Positions 1-7,299 of a DNA stretch of 19,754 nt are shown piece after piece. A model generated the notes under the pieces. The model did not search any database. It was not told where the DNA came from and was given only the letters and a program-made list of their open reading frames with translations. The first letter of the stretch is position 1. Each line of letters starts with the position of its first letter. The stretch comes from CAVRZY01 sp963725415. GTDB taxonomy: Bacteria; Acidobacteriota; Terriglobia; Bryobacterales; Bryobacteraceae. The stretch spans positions 1-19,754 of the forward strand of contig CAVRZY010000045.1 in NCBI GenBank assembly GCA_963725415.1. The letters run 5' to 3'. The position numbers and the translations under genes are program-made.

Positions 1-896
1 TCGAGGACCTGCTCGAGGCGGAACGCTTCGACCGCGCGGTGGTGGACTTTCTGTCGCCCACCTCCTATTACCCGGCGCTGGAGCGCGCCGTGCTGTTCCA
101 GCACAACGTGGAAACCATGATCTGGCGGCGCCACGCGGAGCACGCCCCCGATCCGTTCCGCAAGCTGTATTTCCGCTTGCAAGCCAGGCGGATGTTCGAC
201 TACGAGCGGCGGATGTGCCGGAGGGCAGGGCACATCGTGGCGGTCTCGGCGGCGGACGCGGAGACCATGCGGCGGCTGTTCGGCGTCACGCGGATTTCCG
301 AGATACCAACCGGCGTCGATCTCGACTACTTCGCGCCGCCGGCCTCGCCTCCGAAAGTGGCGGACCTGGTCTTTGTGGGGTCGATGGACTGGCTGCCGAA
401 TGTGGACGGAGTGCTGTACTTCGTGCGGGAAGTGCTTCCGCTGATCCGGCGGCGGCGGCCGGAGTGCACGCTGGCGATTGTGGGCCGGACTCCGCCTGGG
501 AAGATCTGCGCGCTGGCCCGGCAGGATCCCAGAATCCTGGTGACCGGGACGATGCCCGATATCCGCCCGCACCTGTGGGGATCTTTGGTCTCCATCGTTC
601 CGCTGCGCATCGGCGGCGGTACCCGGTTGAAGATCTACGAGTCCATGGCCGCGCGCGTCCCCGTGGTATCGACGAGCGTGGGCGCCGAAGGCTTGTCGGT
701 GAATCCGCCGGAAAACATCCGCATCGCCGACCAGCCGGCGGGCTTCGCCGCGCAGTGCCTGGAGCTGTTGGAAGACCAGTCTGCGCGGCAGCGGATCGTC
801 TCCTCTGCCTGGGAACTGGTTTCCTCCCGGTTTTCCTGGGAAGAAGTGGCGCGCTCGTTCGAGCGCATCCTGGAAGCGGCGCCGTCGGCGAGCTGA
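1..896 (+). CDS. GT4-type glycosyltransferase, 5' end outside window
   Basis: A GT-B glycosyltransferase that likely transfers a sugar from a nucleotide donor during polysaccharide assembly in the cytoplasm. The reading frame (codons from base 3) is open to the left edge, so the gene begins outside the window; the GTG at 39 sits inside a conserved stretch and is not a convincing start. Visible motifs are FQHNVETMIWRRH, then VAVSAADAETMRRLFG and the IPTGVDLDYF segment that ends the N-terminal Rossmann domain. The C-terminal domain begins near VFVGSMDWLPN and carries VPLRIGGGTRLKIYESMA, the usual donor-binding region. This pattern resembles the sugar transferases of PEP-CTERM/EpsH loci, which suits the neighbours. 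It converges on the deacetylase-like gene with 33 bases between stops. Donor and acceptor cannot be told from sequence. Confidence 0.88.
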   Translation, partial: EDLLEAERFDRAVVDFLSPTSYYPALERAVLFQHNVETMIWRRHAEHAPDPFRKLYFRLQARRMFDYERRMCRRAGHIVAVSAADAETMRRLFGVTRISEIPTGVDLDYFAPPASPPKVADLVFVGSMDWLPNVDGVLYFVREVLPLIRRRRPECTLAIVGRTPPGKICALARQDPRILVTGTMPDIRPHLWGSLVSIVPLRIGGGTRLKIYESMAARVPVVSTSVGAEGLSVNPPENIRIADQPAGFAAQCLELLEDQSARQRIVSSAWELVSSRFSWEEVARSFERILEAAPSAS

Positions 897-929
897 CTCG
901 GCTCGGCCAGGCCAACCGGCAGGTCCGCC

Positions 930-1869
930 CTACGCGGTACCCCAGCGGATCTTGTGCAGTAGCCAGGCGCGTTCCAGCTTGCGCCGGTCCTGGTCGCGCA
1001 GGGTGTAAGGGCCTTTGACTTCCAGCAGGTAGTCCAGAAGCGTGGAGACGGGGACAAACCAGCCGTTGCGCTTGCTGAGCCGGTGCATCAGGGAGCGGAA
1101 GCGGGTGTTGAGCGCGCCATCCTCATAGAAGCCCAGGCCGAAATGGGCGTAGACGATCGAAGCACCCCCCTCCTCTTCCAGGCGGTCCTGATTCGCTTCG
1201 GCCAGGCATTGGTTGAAGCGGTTTACGTTGGCGCCTTCCGAGGAAGCGAACCAGTAATTCACGTAGGGCCGCAAGGGGTCGTGGTAGGGCATAAAAGGGC
1301 ACGACTGTAGCGTATTTATCCCGGCGAATACGAAGTTACGTACGTACTTGATTCTTTCCTTGCATAGGTCGCCCCAGAAAAGGGGATCCCCGGGAACGTG
1401 CCCGCGAAATTTGTTGTGGTTGCGAAATAGTGTGACCAGGTTGTAAGCCAGCCGGTCGAGGCCCGGTTACTCTCGCATCCCCGAAGTAAAGGTTCTCGTC
1501 GCAGAAATAGTGATTGGCCATCGAGACGGGGTAGTGGCCGAAGTAACTGGCGAACTGCTCGAGCGCCCGCAGCGTATCGGCGCGCTGGGAGGTGTGCGAG
1601 GTAGCCATGTGATAGCCAATCTCGAAGCCCAGCTCTTGCAGGCTCTGCACCCAGCGGCGGTATTCGGCGTCCTCGCAGGTGGCGCCGATGTCGGAGGGTT
1701 CTCCTTTCCCACGAATCGGCCAGACCGACTTAGTGGTTCGGAAGCCGTGGTCCGCTAGCAGGGAATAGACGGCCCGGCCCTTCTCGAGAGTTTGGGAGTC
1801 GGTGTCGTCGAAGATAGTAAAGGCGAAGCTTTTGCCCTCAGGCCAGGGGATAGCAGGATTAGCGGCCAC
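930..1869 (-). pseudogene. Polysaccharide deacetylase-like protein, frameshifted
   Basis: The gene reads in two frames. The first (from GTG 1869) gives about 135 residues with FAFTIFDDTDS (D21, D22) and GYHMATSHTS (H87, H92), which resemble the Asp and His metal-site motifs of polysaccharide deacetylases in a divergent form. It continues through MANHYFCDENLYFGDAR and then loses sense. The other frame resumes at LDRLAYNLVTLF and runs through LFWGDLCKERIKYV and MPYHDPLRPYV to the stop at 930. Removing one C near 1460-1461 (GGGCC to GGGC) joins them into about 312 residues. The start GTG overlaps the ACP stop by 11 bases, so the gene is the last of the minus-strand unit and probably translationally coupled. 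It may be a true pseudogene or an intact gene carrying a sequencing error. Deacetylase function is inferred from weak motifs. Confidence 0.72.
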
Positions 1870-2104
1870 TGAGCTTGCTCTCGACGAGTTCGGCGATCTG
1901 ACCGACGGTCTGCATGCGATCCATATCTTCGGGGTCGATGCGCACCTGGAAAGTCTGCTCGAGCGACAGGATGAGGTTCAGGTGCTGAACGGAATCCCAG
2001 CCCTCCAGGGTCTCCGGTGAGGAGTCGGCGGTGATCTGCGCGGGTGGAACCAGAAACAGGTCGGCGGCGATTCGTTGAACTTGTTCGAACAGGCCTGAGG
2101 TCAT
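1859..2104 (-). CDS. Acyl carrier protein
   Basis: An 81-residue protein with the size and acidic helical look of a stand-alone acyl carrier protein. It contains EGWDSVQHLNLILSLE, in which the Ser of WDS is the expected 4'-phosphopantetheine attachment site, followed by FQVRIDPEDM and a final helix QIAELVESKLSGR. The ATG at 2104 overlaps the FkbH stop as ATGA, a strong coupling signal, and its own stop overlaps the next start. FkbH-like enzymes are known to load a glyceryl or related group onto such a carrier, so this ACP is most likely the acceptor of the neighbouring enzyme rather than the fatty-acid-synthesis ACP. A long open frame that covers this gene and part of FkbH in another frame is a shadow. 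Confidence 0.92.
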   Translation of the reverse strand: MTSGLFEQVQRIAADLFLVPPAQITADSSPETLEGWDSVQHLNLILSLEQTFQVRIDPEDMDRMQTVGQIAELVESKLSGR

Positions 2105-3978
2105 CGGCTGTCTCCGTCTGCGGCAATGATTTTGATCCACTCGGGGAAGGCCAGACGGGCCTGCGAGAGGTCCAGCATCCACAGGGAAGCATCGCCCTGC
2201 TGGGCGGCGGGTTGGAATCCGTGCTGCGGATAGAAATCCCTGGCCGGTGTGTTCTTCTTGGTCGGGAGGAACCAGCCCCGCAAGGTGCAAATGCCCCTGG
2301 CGCGCGCGGTCTCGGCCAGGTGAGCGAGAAAGGCGGATTCGACGGTGCGGCCGATGACGCGGCAGCTTAGCAGGAAGGTGTCGATCTCGCAGACCTCGCC
2401 GCTGTCGTGCGTGATGGCCACTCCCACCAGGCCGTTGTCGCCGAAGCGGTCGCGGACGCGGATGGAGAGGACGCGCCAGTCGGAGCGGCTCGCCATCGCG
2501 GCGATTTGCTGCTCGGTGTAGCGCCGGGTGGTCAGGTTGAACTGATTGGTTTTCTGGGTCAGTTGCGCGACGCGGGCCAGGGTGGCGGGCGCCACCGGGG
2601 CGATCTCGGCTTCCTGATCGAGGGCGCGATAGAAATCCTCGCGCGTGGTCAGGCTTTGCTCGAGCTGGGTGCGCTGGCGCTGGCCGGCATAGTAGCCGCC
2701 GCGTTGGAAGTCTTCTTCGGAGAGGGTCAGCCGCTCGAACAGCGGGCAATCGCGCAGCGTCTGGGCGTACTCGAGGGGATCGCGAGGCAGCTCGATGACG
2801 GCCACCTCCGGCAGCTCCGCCCGCACCCGTTCGCGCTCCACCGGGTTGTCGTCGAAAAAAGCCAGCGCGTCTGTGCCGATATTGAGCTCGGCGGCGATTT
2901 CGCGGAGGTTCTGCGCCTTGTCGTTCCAGTCGATGCGCAGGCAGGCGAAGTGCTGTTCGCGGAGCAGCATGCCGGGGTGATGGCGCAAAACCTCAAGGGC
3001 GTCGTCATAATTGTTCTTGCTACAGATGGCCAAAAGGATGCCGCGGCGGTAAAGATCCAACATGGCGCGCTGGAGGGCCTGATAGGCGGCGCCGGGATGC
3101 TCGGGGCCCACTTGGATGCCCTCCATGCCGTCTTCCCCGATCACGCCGCCCCAGAGCGTGTTGTCGAGATCCACCACCAGGGCCTTGGCCGTTTTCCCCA
3201 GCAGCGGATGCAGGAAGCGCAGCCACTCGTTGGCCAGATCGATGAGATGGGCGGCGGCAATCGGCAGGCGAGCGGTGAGCCACTTCCGTTCATCGTGCCA
3301 GCGGGCGCGCCCGTGGCGGGCCACCAGGGCGTCGTAATCGAGCAGGTAGGCCGCCTTGAATTCCCGCACCAGGGAGCGCAGTTCGCGGTTGACTCGCCGG
3401 ATGGCCTCCGATTGGCTGGGCTCAGCCTGGTTGTCGAGCACGCCACGGGCAGGCGCCAGAGGCAATTCCAGCGAATGCACGATCAGGTGGGCCTGGCTGC
3501 GGCTGCGGAAAGCGCGCAGGCAGTCGCGAAACTGGTTCAGCACGCGCTGGATTGCCGTCTCGCAGGCCTCCGGGGTGAGGTCGGCGTGGTTGAACCACAA
3601 CTCGGGCGCGGCATCGCGAGTCTGGACCGCTAGAATGACGACCTGGGGAGCACACCGGTACAAAGCGCTGCTCTCATCGAGCATCTCTTGTGCGTAGGCG
3701 TTGAAATCGCCCAGGTGCACGGTGAGATCGAGGCCCGCGACGAACGCGGCTGCGCGGAGCAGGGGGACGACCGGCTCCAGCGTGAACGAGCGGGCGAGGG
3801 CCACGCGGCAAGGCGTCAGGGGGAGGAATGCCCGCAATGTCTCGAAACGCGAGACCACAAAGGCCGCCGCCGCGCCAGTGGGCTCGCGCCTCCACAACTC
3901 GCTCAAAGCGCGGGCCGCCCGCGCGGCGTCGGAGGTCATCAGCCGGTCAATCTCTGCCCTGAGTTCCGCGCTCTCCAT
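2101..3978 (-). CDS. FkbH-like HAD-IIIC family protein
   Basis: A 625-residue FkbH-type protein. Known family members take 1,3-bisphosphoglycerate, dephosphorylate it and load the glyceryl group on an ACP; other hydroxy acids are possible. The N-terminal third (about 36-226) is the SGNH-like domain typical of long FkbH proteins, with HLGDFNAYAQEML. The HAD domain follows, with VVDLDNTLWGG (D270, D272), ICSKNN (S320), the lysine of WNDKAQN (K354) and FFDDNPVERERVR (D376, D377). The C-terminal region is GNAT-like and has the family signature TQKTNQFNLTTRRY and TKKNTPARDFY. I chose the ATG at 3978, giving a 32-base overlap with the VOC gene; an ATG at 4050 is open but would bury 104 bases in that gene. 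The SD placement is poor for either. It overlaps the ACP gene by four bases, so the two should act together. Confidence 0.93.
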   Translation of the reverse strand: MESAELRAEIDRLMTSDAARAARALSELWRREPTGAAAAFVVSRFETLRAFLPLTPCRVALARSFTLEPVVPLLRAAAFVAGLDLTVHLGDFNAYAQEMLDESSALYRCAPQVVILAVQTRDAAPELWFNHADLTPEACETAIQRVLNQFRDCLRAFRSRSQAHLIVHSLELPLAPARGVLDNQAEPSQSEAIRRVNRELRSLVREFKAAYLLDYDALVARHGRARWHDERKWLTARLPIAAAHLIDLANEWLRFLHPLLGKTAKALVVDLDNTLWGGVIGEDGMEGIQVGPEHPGAAYQALQRAMLDLYRRGILLAICSKNNYDDALEVLRHHPGMLLREQHFACLRIDWNDKAQNLREIAAELNIGTDALAFFDDNPVERERVRAELPEVAVIELPRDPLEYAQTLRDCPLFERLTLSEEDFQRGGYYAGQRQRTQLEQSLTTREDFYRALDQEAEIAPVAPATLARVAQLTQKTNQFNLTTRRYTEQQIAAMASRSDWRVLSIRVRDRFGDNGLVGVAITHDSGEVCEIDTFLLSCRVIGRTVESAFLAHLAETARARGICTLRGWFLPTKKNTPARDFYPQHGFQPAAQQGDASLWMLDLSQARLAFPEWIKIIAADGDSR

Positions 3979-4405
3979 CCTTCCGGGATTCCAGGTATTC
4001 CAATAACAGTTTATCCGGGGTGTAGACCCAGGCGATGCGGCGGCCATCATAGGCCACAGCCGGCGCGGGCGGTTGCACGATCAGTCCGCCCAAAGAGCGA
4101 TTGTGCGCCAGATGCGCTTCCAGTTCCTCGACCTCGTAACACAGGTGATGCAGCCCGCCGCCGCGCTTCAGAAAGGAGCTGACGCGTGAATCCGCCCCCA
4201 CCGGCTCGACCAGCTCGATCAGCGGATCGAGCGGCGAGCTGGGGTGGATGAAGGTCACGCGGACGGTCTGGACGGGGTCGTGGAAGACTCGCCCGTCCCA
4301 GCTTCCGCCGGTGAAGGCGGCGAAGCGCTCGACGGCTTGGGAAATCGAGGCCACCACGAAGCCGATGTGATGGAGCTTTTGCCCAGGCGCGGCCGAGTCG
4401 CTCAT
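3947..4405 (-). CDS. VOC (glyoxalase-fold) protein
   Basis: A 152-residue single-chain vicinal-oxygen-chelate protein with the methylmalonyl-CoA epimerase/glyoxalase fold. The paired beta-alpha-beta modules show as KLHHIGFVVASI (H12/H13), IELVEP (E64), GGGLHHLCYEV (H86/H87) and KLLLEYLES (E136), which match the expected metal ligands by position. The substrate is unknown. Because it sits between a GNAT-like enzyme and an FkbH/ACP pair, an epimerase or isomerase acting on the acyl group or its CoA/ACP thioester is plausible; that is inference. The gene lies 38 bases downstream of the GNAT-like gene and overlaps FkbH, supporting one transcript. Confidence 0.88.
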   Translation of the reverse strand: MSDSAAPGQKLHHIGFVVASISQAVERFAAFTGGSWDGRVFHDPVQTVRVTFIHPSSPLDPLIELVEPVGADSRVSSFLKRGGGLHHLCYEVEELEAHLAHNRSLGGLIVQPPAPAVAYDGRRIAWVYTPDKLLLEYLESRKDGERGTQGRD

Positions 4406-4443
4406 CTCTCAATGATAGGCAAAACTGCCGGGGCGGTGCGCGT

Positions 4444-5553
4444 CTACAGATGGATAGGGCCGTCGCCGTCGCCGCGGGTGAGATGAAGCTGGGGCTTGTT
4501 CTCCTCGAAGGGAGAGAGCAACTGGCTCAGGTTCTCGGAAGCGGCAAAGAGGAAATTCGAAGGGCCTTGGATGAAACCCGAGGCCTTCAAAGCGGCGCAC
4601 CAGGCGGCGTGAGACTGGTTCGAAGCCAACAAATCGACACCCAGTTTCTGGAGAACGGCGGCGGCGCCGGCGATGACCGGGGCGGTGTCCTCCGGCGCCG
4701 CCAGACAATCCACAATCGAACCCAGGCGCAGGTTCCCGAAGTACTTGTGGTCGGACATGAGAGTGTTCAGCAGCACGGCCCAACCCTGCACGCGGCCGCC
4801 CTGCGAGATGCGCACCCGGATGAACCGCCGGTTCTCTCGCGGATAGAGAATGTTCAGGACAGTGCGGTCTCGAACCGCTGCCATGCCGTAACTGGCCTGA
4901 CAGCGCTTCCACAGCTCGTCGGCCCAGGCGCCGAACTCGTCAACTACCTCGACGCCAGCCGGTGGCCGGGAGCGACGCAGCAAGGCGTGCGCCGTTTTGA
5001 TCCCCAGCCAACCCAGGCCGGATAGGGCCAGAGCATCCATGGCGAGGCGCCGTAGTCTGGTCTGGCGCAAGAACCGAATGTTCCGCAAGAAGCGTGCCGG
5101 GTGGATTACCTTGACATAAAACGGCACGGCGAAGAGATTCCAGCGCAGGCCCTTCAAGAGCTTGGGCAGTGGTTCGTCATAGCCGCCCATGCCGAGGGCG
5201 AACAGATGGGGCTGCCGGCGCAAGGCGTCCACGAGCAGGCGGAGGCCCAAGCCACCGTAGGCCCGGTTGACGATTCCCTCCGAGATGGGCAGGTGAAAGA
5301 AGCCGATCGACAGGATGCGGCCGCGAAAGGAAAACTCCTGGTGCTTGAGAATGTAGGCGCCCCGGACCGAACCGTCCTCGACGGCCGCAAAGTACTCTTG
5401 ATAGATTTTTCGGTTCTCGATTCTCGGCAGCCACAGCGGGATCTCGCTCTCGGGGAACTGGTAAGCATGGCAGCCGCCGGCCTCCAGACGCTGATTGAAT
5501 TCCTTGACGGCCGGTATCAGATCCTTGGTGAGAGGTTCGATTCTGATCGCCAT
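4444..5553 (-). CDS. Tandem GNAT-like acyltransferase
   Basis: A 369-residue protein that I read as two GNAT-like halves, similar in layout to FemAB-type acyltransferases. The first half (about 1-140) has a beta strand region GAYILKHQEFSFRGRILSIG followed by the degenerate acyl-binding loop YGGLGLRLLVDAL. A basic, hydrophobic linker with FLRNIRFLRQTRLRRL follows. The second half (about 200-350) has FIRVRISQGGRVQGWAVLL and ends in CAALKASGFIQGPSNFLFA, a usual GNAT C-terminal pattern. It starts at ATG 5553 and is the first gene of the minus-strand unit that includes FkbH and ACP, so it is the natural candidate to transfer the ACP-bound acyl group to a sugar. It may instead use an acyl-CoA. No canonical catalytic residue can be named. 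Confidence 0.78.
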   Translation of the reverse strand: MAIRIEPLTKDLIPAVKEFNQRLEAGGCHAYQFPESEIPLWLPRIENRKIYQEYFAAVEDGSVRGAYILKHQEFSFRGRILSIGFFHLPISEGIVNRAYGGLGLRLLVDALRRQPHLFALGMGGYDEPLPKLLKGLRWNLFAVPFYVKVIHPARFLRNIRFLRQTRLRRLAMDALALSGLGWLGIKTAHALLRRSRPPAGVEVVDEFGAWADELWKRCQASYGMAAVRDRTVLNILYPRENRRFIRVRISQGGRVQGWAVLLNTLMSDHKYFGNLRLGSIVDCLAAPEDTAPVIAGAAAVLQKLGVDLLASNQSHAAWCAALKASGFIQGPSNFLFAASENLSQLLSPFEENKPQLHLTRGDGDGPIHL

Positions 5554-5640
5554 GCAGTCTCGCCCGCCTGGTACCCCGGGAGGGGAACATACACGAAGCG
5601 GTTCCGGATGCTATTGTATGATAAGAGCTGGTTAGAACAA
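5554..5640. promoter_or_regulatory. Divergent intergenic region with probable promoters
   Basis: These 87 bases separate the minus-strand FkbH unit from the plus-strand EPS unit and should carry promoters for both. On the plus strand TATGAT at 5617-5622 is a good -10 match and would place a transcript start near 5629, leaving a very short leader before ATG 5641; no clear -35 box stands 16-18 bases upstream. No strong box was found for the minus strand. Assignment rests mainly on the divergent layout. Confidence 0.35.
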
Positions 5641-5859
5641 ATGCTGCGTGATCGAAGACCGAAAACTGCTGTGCTGAGAACCCTGTTAGTCTGCCTGGCG
5701 TTGCTCGTGGCCATGGAGCGTGAGGCCCAAGCCTACACGGACCCGGGCACCGGCGCGCTGCTCTGGCAGCTCCTGGTGGCCGGCCTGGTAGGGTGTCTTT
5801 TCTATTTCCGCAAGATTACCTCGTGGTTCAAAGGCAGGAAGAGGGACACCAAGAATTGA
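5641..5859 (+). CDS. Small YTDPGTG membrane protein
   Basis: A 72-residue protein with a basic N-terminus (MLRDRRPK), a hydrophobic segment and an AQA-Y site that looks like signal peptidase cleavage, directly followed by YTDPGTGALLWQ, a second membrane helix (LLVAGLVGCLFYF) and a basic tail. Small proteins with a Y-DPGTG-(x)LLWQ signature are recurrent in EPS and O-antigen loci, and I recognise the pattern, but no function is established to my knowledge. The open frame extends far upstream (to 5101) but that part is antisense to the GNAT-like gene. ATG 5608 is possible; I prefer 5641 because it begins the signal-peptide-like region. The gene overlaps the next start as ATTGA, so it is likely the first gene of the plus-strand unit. 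Confidence 0.8.
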   Translation: MLRDRRPKTAVLRTLLVCLALLVAMEREAQAYTDPGTGALLWQLLVAGLVGCLFYFRKITSWFKGRKRDTKN

Positions 5860-7292
5860 TTCCGGCCGCCTCGTTCCGTGATCCTTCCGGAAGCGTGGTT
5901 CCCATCGAGGGGCGAATCCTGCGAGTGGTGAGCGAATCCGGGGTCGAGGATTTGAGAGCCTTCCTGAAATCCAACACGGCCCAGCGATTAATGGATGCCG
6001 GGCGCGTGGCGCGCACCCAGATCCTGGACGAGGCGGAAGCGGGCCGGCTGCTTGCCGATGCCGGCCTGAAGGCGGTCTTCCAGAAGCAGGCGGGGCAGCT
6101 CCTGGTGGAACACGAGCGGATTCCCTTCCCCAGTTTCCCCTACGAATGGCCGCCGGAAATGTTGCATGCGGCCGCAGAATTGACCTTAGAACTGGCCCGC
6201 GGACTACTGAAGGAGGGGCTGGGGCTGAAGGATGGAACACCTTATAACGTTCTGTTTCGAGGCGCCGAGCCAGTGTTCATCGACCTGCTGTCGTTCGAAC
6301 GGCGCGATCCGGACGATCCGACCTGGCTGCCCTATGCACAGTTTGTGCGCACCTTCCTGCTGCCGCTGCTGGCCAACAAGTATTTCGGCCTGCCGCTGGA
6401 TCAGATTCTGAGCACCCGCCGGGACGGGCTGGAGCCCGAGGAAGTCTATCGCTGGCTGAAGCCGTCGCAGAAGTTCCGCCCGCCCTTTCTTTCGCTGGTC
6501 TCGATGCCGGCCTGGCTGGCGGCGCGGCACGACCAGGACGACGCGGCGATCTACCGGAAGAGATTCTGCGGCAATCCGGAGAAAGCGCGTTTCATTCTCG
6601 AGTCCTTGCTCCGGCGCTTGGGACGCACGCTGAGCCGGCTGGCGCCGGAGGGGGGAAGAAGTTCGGTGTGGTCTGACTACACGGCCACGCATAGCTACAC
6701 GGCCGAGCAACTCGCAGCCAAGCAGGCCTTCGTCGAGCAGGCGGTGGCCGAGTTCTCGCCCAAACGGGTGCTGGACGTGGGGTCGAACACGGGTCAGTTC
6801 AGCGCCATCGCGGCCCGGGCAGGCGCTTGGGTGGTGGCCATCGACTACGACCCCGTGGTGCTAGGGGAACTCTGGCGCGCCGCCCGGACAGAGCGCCTGG
6901 ACATCCTGCCCCTGGCGGTGAACCTGACGCGCCCCAGTCCCGGCATCGGCTGGCGCAACCTCAAGTGCCCGTCTTTCCTGGACCGCGCGCGGGGGGCCTT
7001 TGACGGCCTGCTGATGCTAGCCGTCGTTCACCACATGCTGGTCACGGAGCGGATCCCGCTGGCCGACATTCTGGATCTGGCTGCCGAGCTGACCACCGGC
7101 CTGGCGATCATCGAATTCATTGGCCCGGCGGATTCGATGTTCCGGCGACTGACGCGAGGCCGCGACGAGCTGCACCAAGATCTGACCCCGGGCCTGTTTG
7201 AAGCTACCGCGCGGCGGCGGTTCGAGATCGTGCGATCGCAGCACTCGGAAGGCGCCAGCCGGTGGCTGTACCTGTTGCGCAAGAGGGGGTAG
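5856..7292 (+). CDS. NoeA-like class I SAM-dependent methyltransferase
   Basis: A 478-residue protein if read from TTG 5856, which overlaps the preceding stop; GAGGG about ten bases upstream can serve as SD. A start further up (5793) would lie within the previous gene. The C-terminal half is a Rossmann methyltransferase: VLDVGSNTGQFS (about 305-316) binds SAM, VVAIDYDP follows strand 2 (D330), and LMLAVVHHML fills motif IV. The N-terminal half is what sets the family apart. It carries LKDGTPYNVLFRGAEPVFID, close in arrangement to the Asp-x4-Asn and metal-Asp of sugar or aminoglycoside kinases (D126, N131, D143). Nodulation protein NoeA belongs to this type. In this locus it probably methylates a glycan or its lipid carrier; the exact substrate is unknown. 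Confidence 0.85.
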   Translation: MIPAASFRDPSGSVVPIEGRILRVVSESGVEDLRAFLKSNTAQRLMDAGRVARTQILDEAEAGRLLADAGLKAVFQKQAGQLLVEHERIPFPSFPYEWPPEMLHAAAELTLELARGLLKEGLGLKDGTPYNVLFRGAEPVFIDLLSFERRDPDDPTWLPYAQFVRTFLLPLLANKYFGLPLDQILSTRRDGLEPEEVYRWLKPSQKFRPPFLSLVSMPAWLAARHDQDDAAIYRKRFCGNPEKARFILESLLRRLGRTLSRLAPEGGRSSVWSDYTATHSYTAEQLAAKQAFVEQAVAEFSPKRVLDVGSNTGQFSAIAARAGAWVVAIDYDPVVLGELWRAARTERLDILPLAVNLTRPSPGIGWRNLKCPSFLDRARGAFDGLLMLAVVHHMLVTERIPLADILDLAAELTTGLAIIEFIGPADSMFRRLTRGRDELHQDLTPGLFEATARRRFEIVRSQHSEGASRWLYLLRKRG

Positions 7293-7299
7293 CGGAAAG

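Noticed and set aside
906..932. GC-rich stretch with CAGGTCCGCCCTAC next to the stop of the deacetylase-like gene
   Set aside because: It recalls the stop-abutting repeats but shares only a few bases with them and has no good stem.
1859..2749. Minus-strand frame of 296 codons ending in the ACP
   Set aside because: Only the last 81 residues are the ACP; the upstream part is Arg/Pro-rich shadow of FkbH and the ATG at 2104 overlaps the FkbH stop.
2407..3633. Long plus-strand open frame of 408 codons
   Set aside because: It is antisense to FkbH, whose HAD motifs are unmistakable; the translation is Ala/Gly/Gln/Val-rich without motifs, as expected of a high-GC shadow.
5101..5640. Upstream extension of the small YTDPGTG protein
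   Set aside because: It is mostly antisense to the GNAT-like gene and precedes the signal-peptide-like start at 5641.
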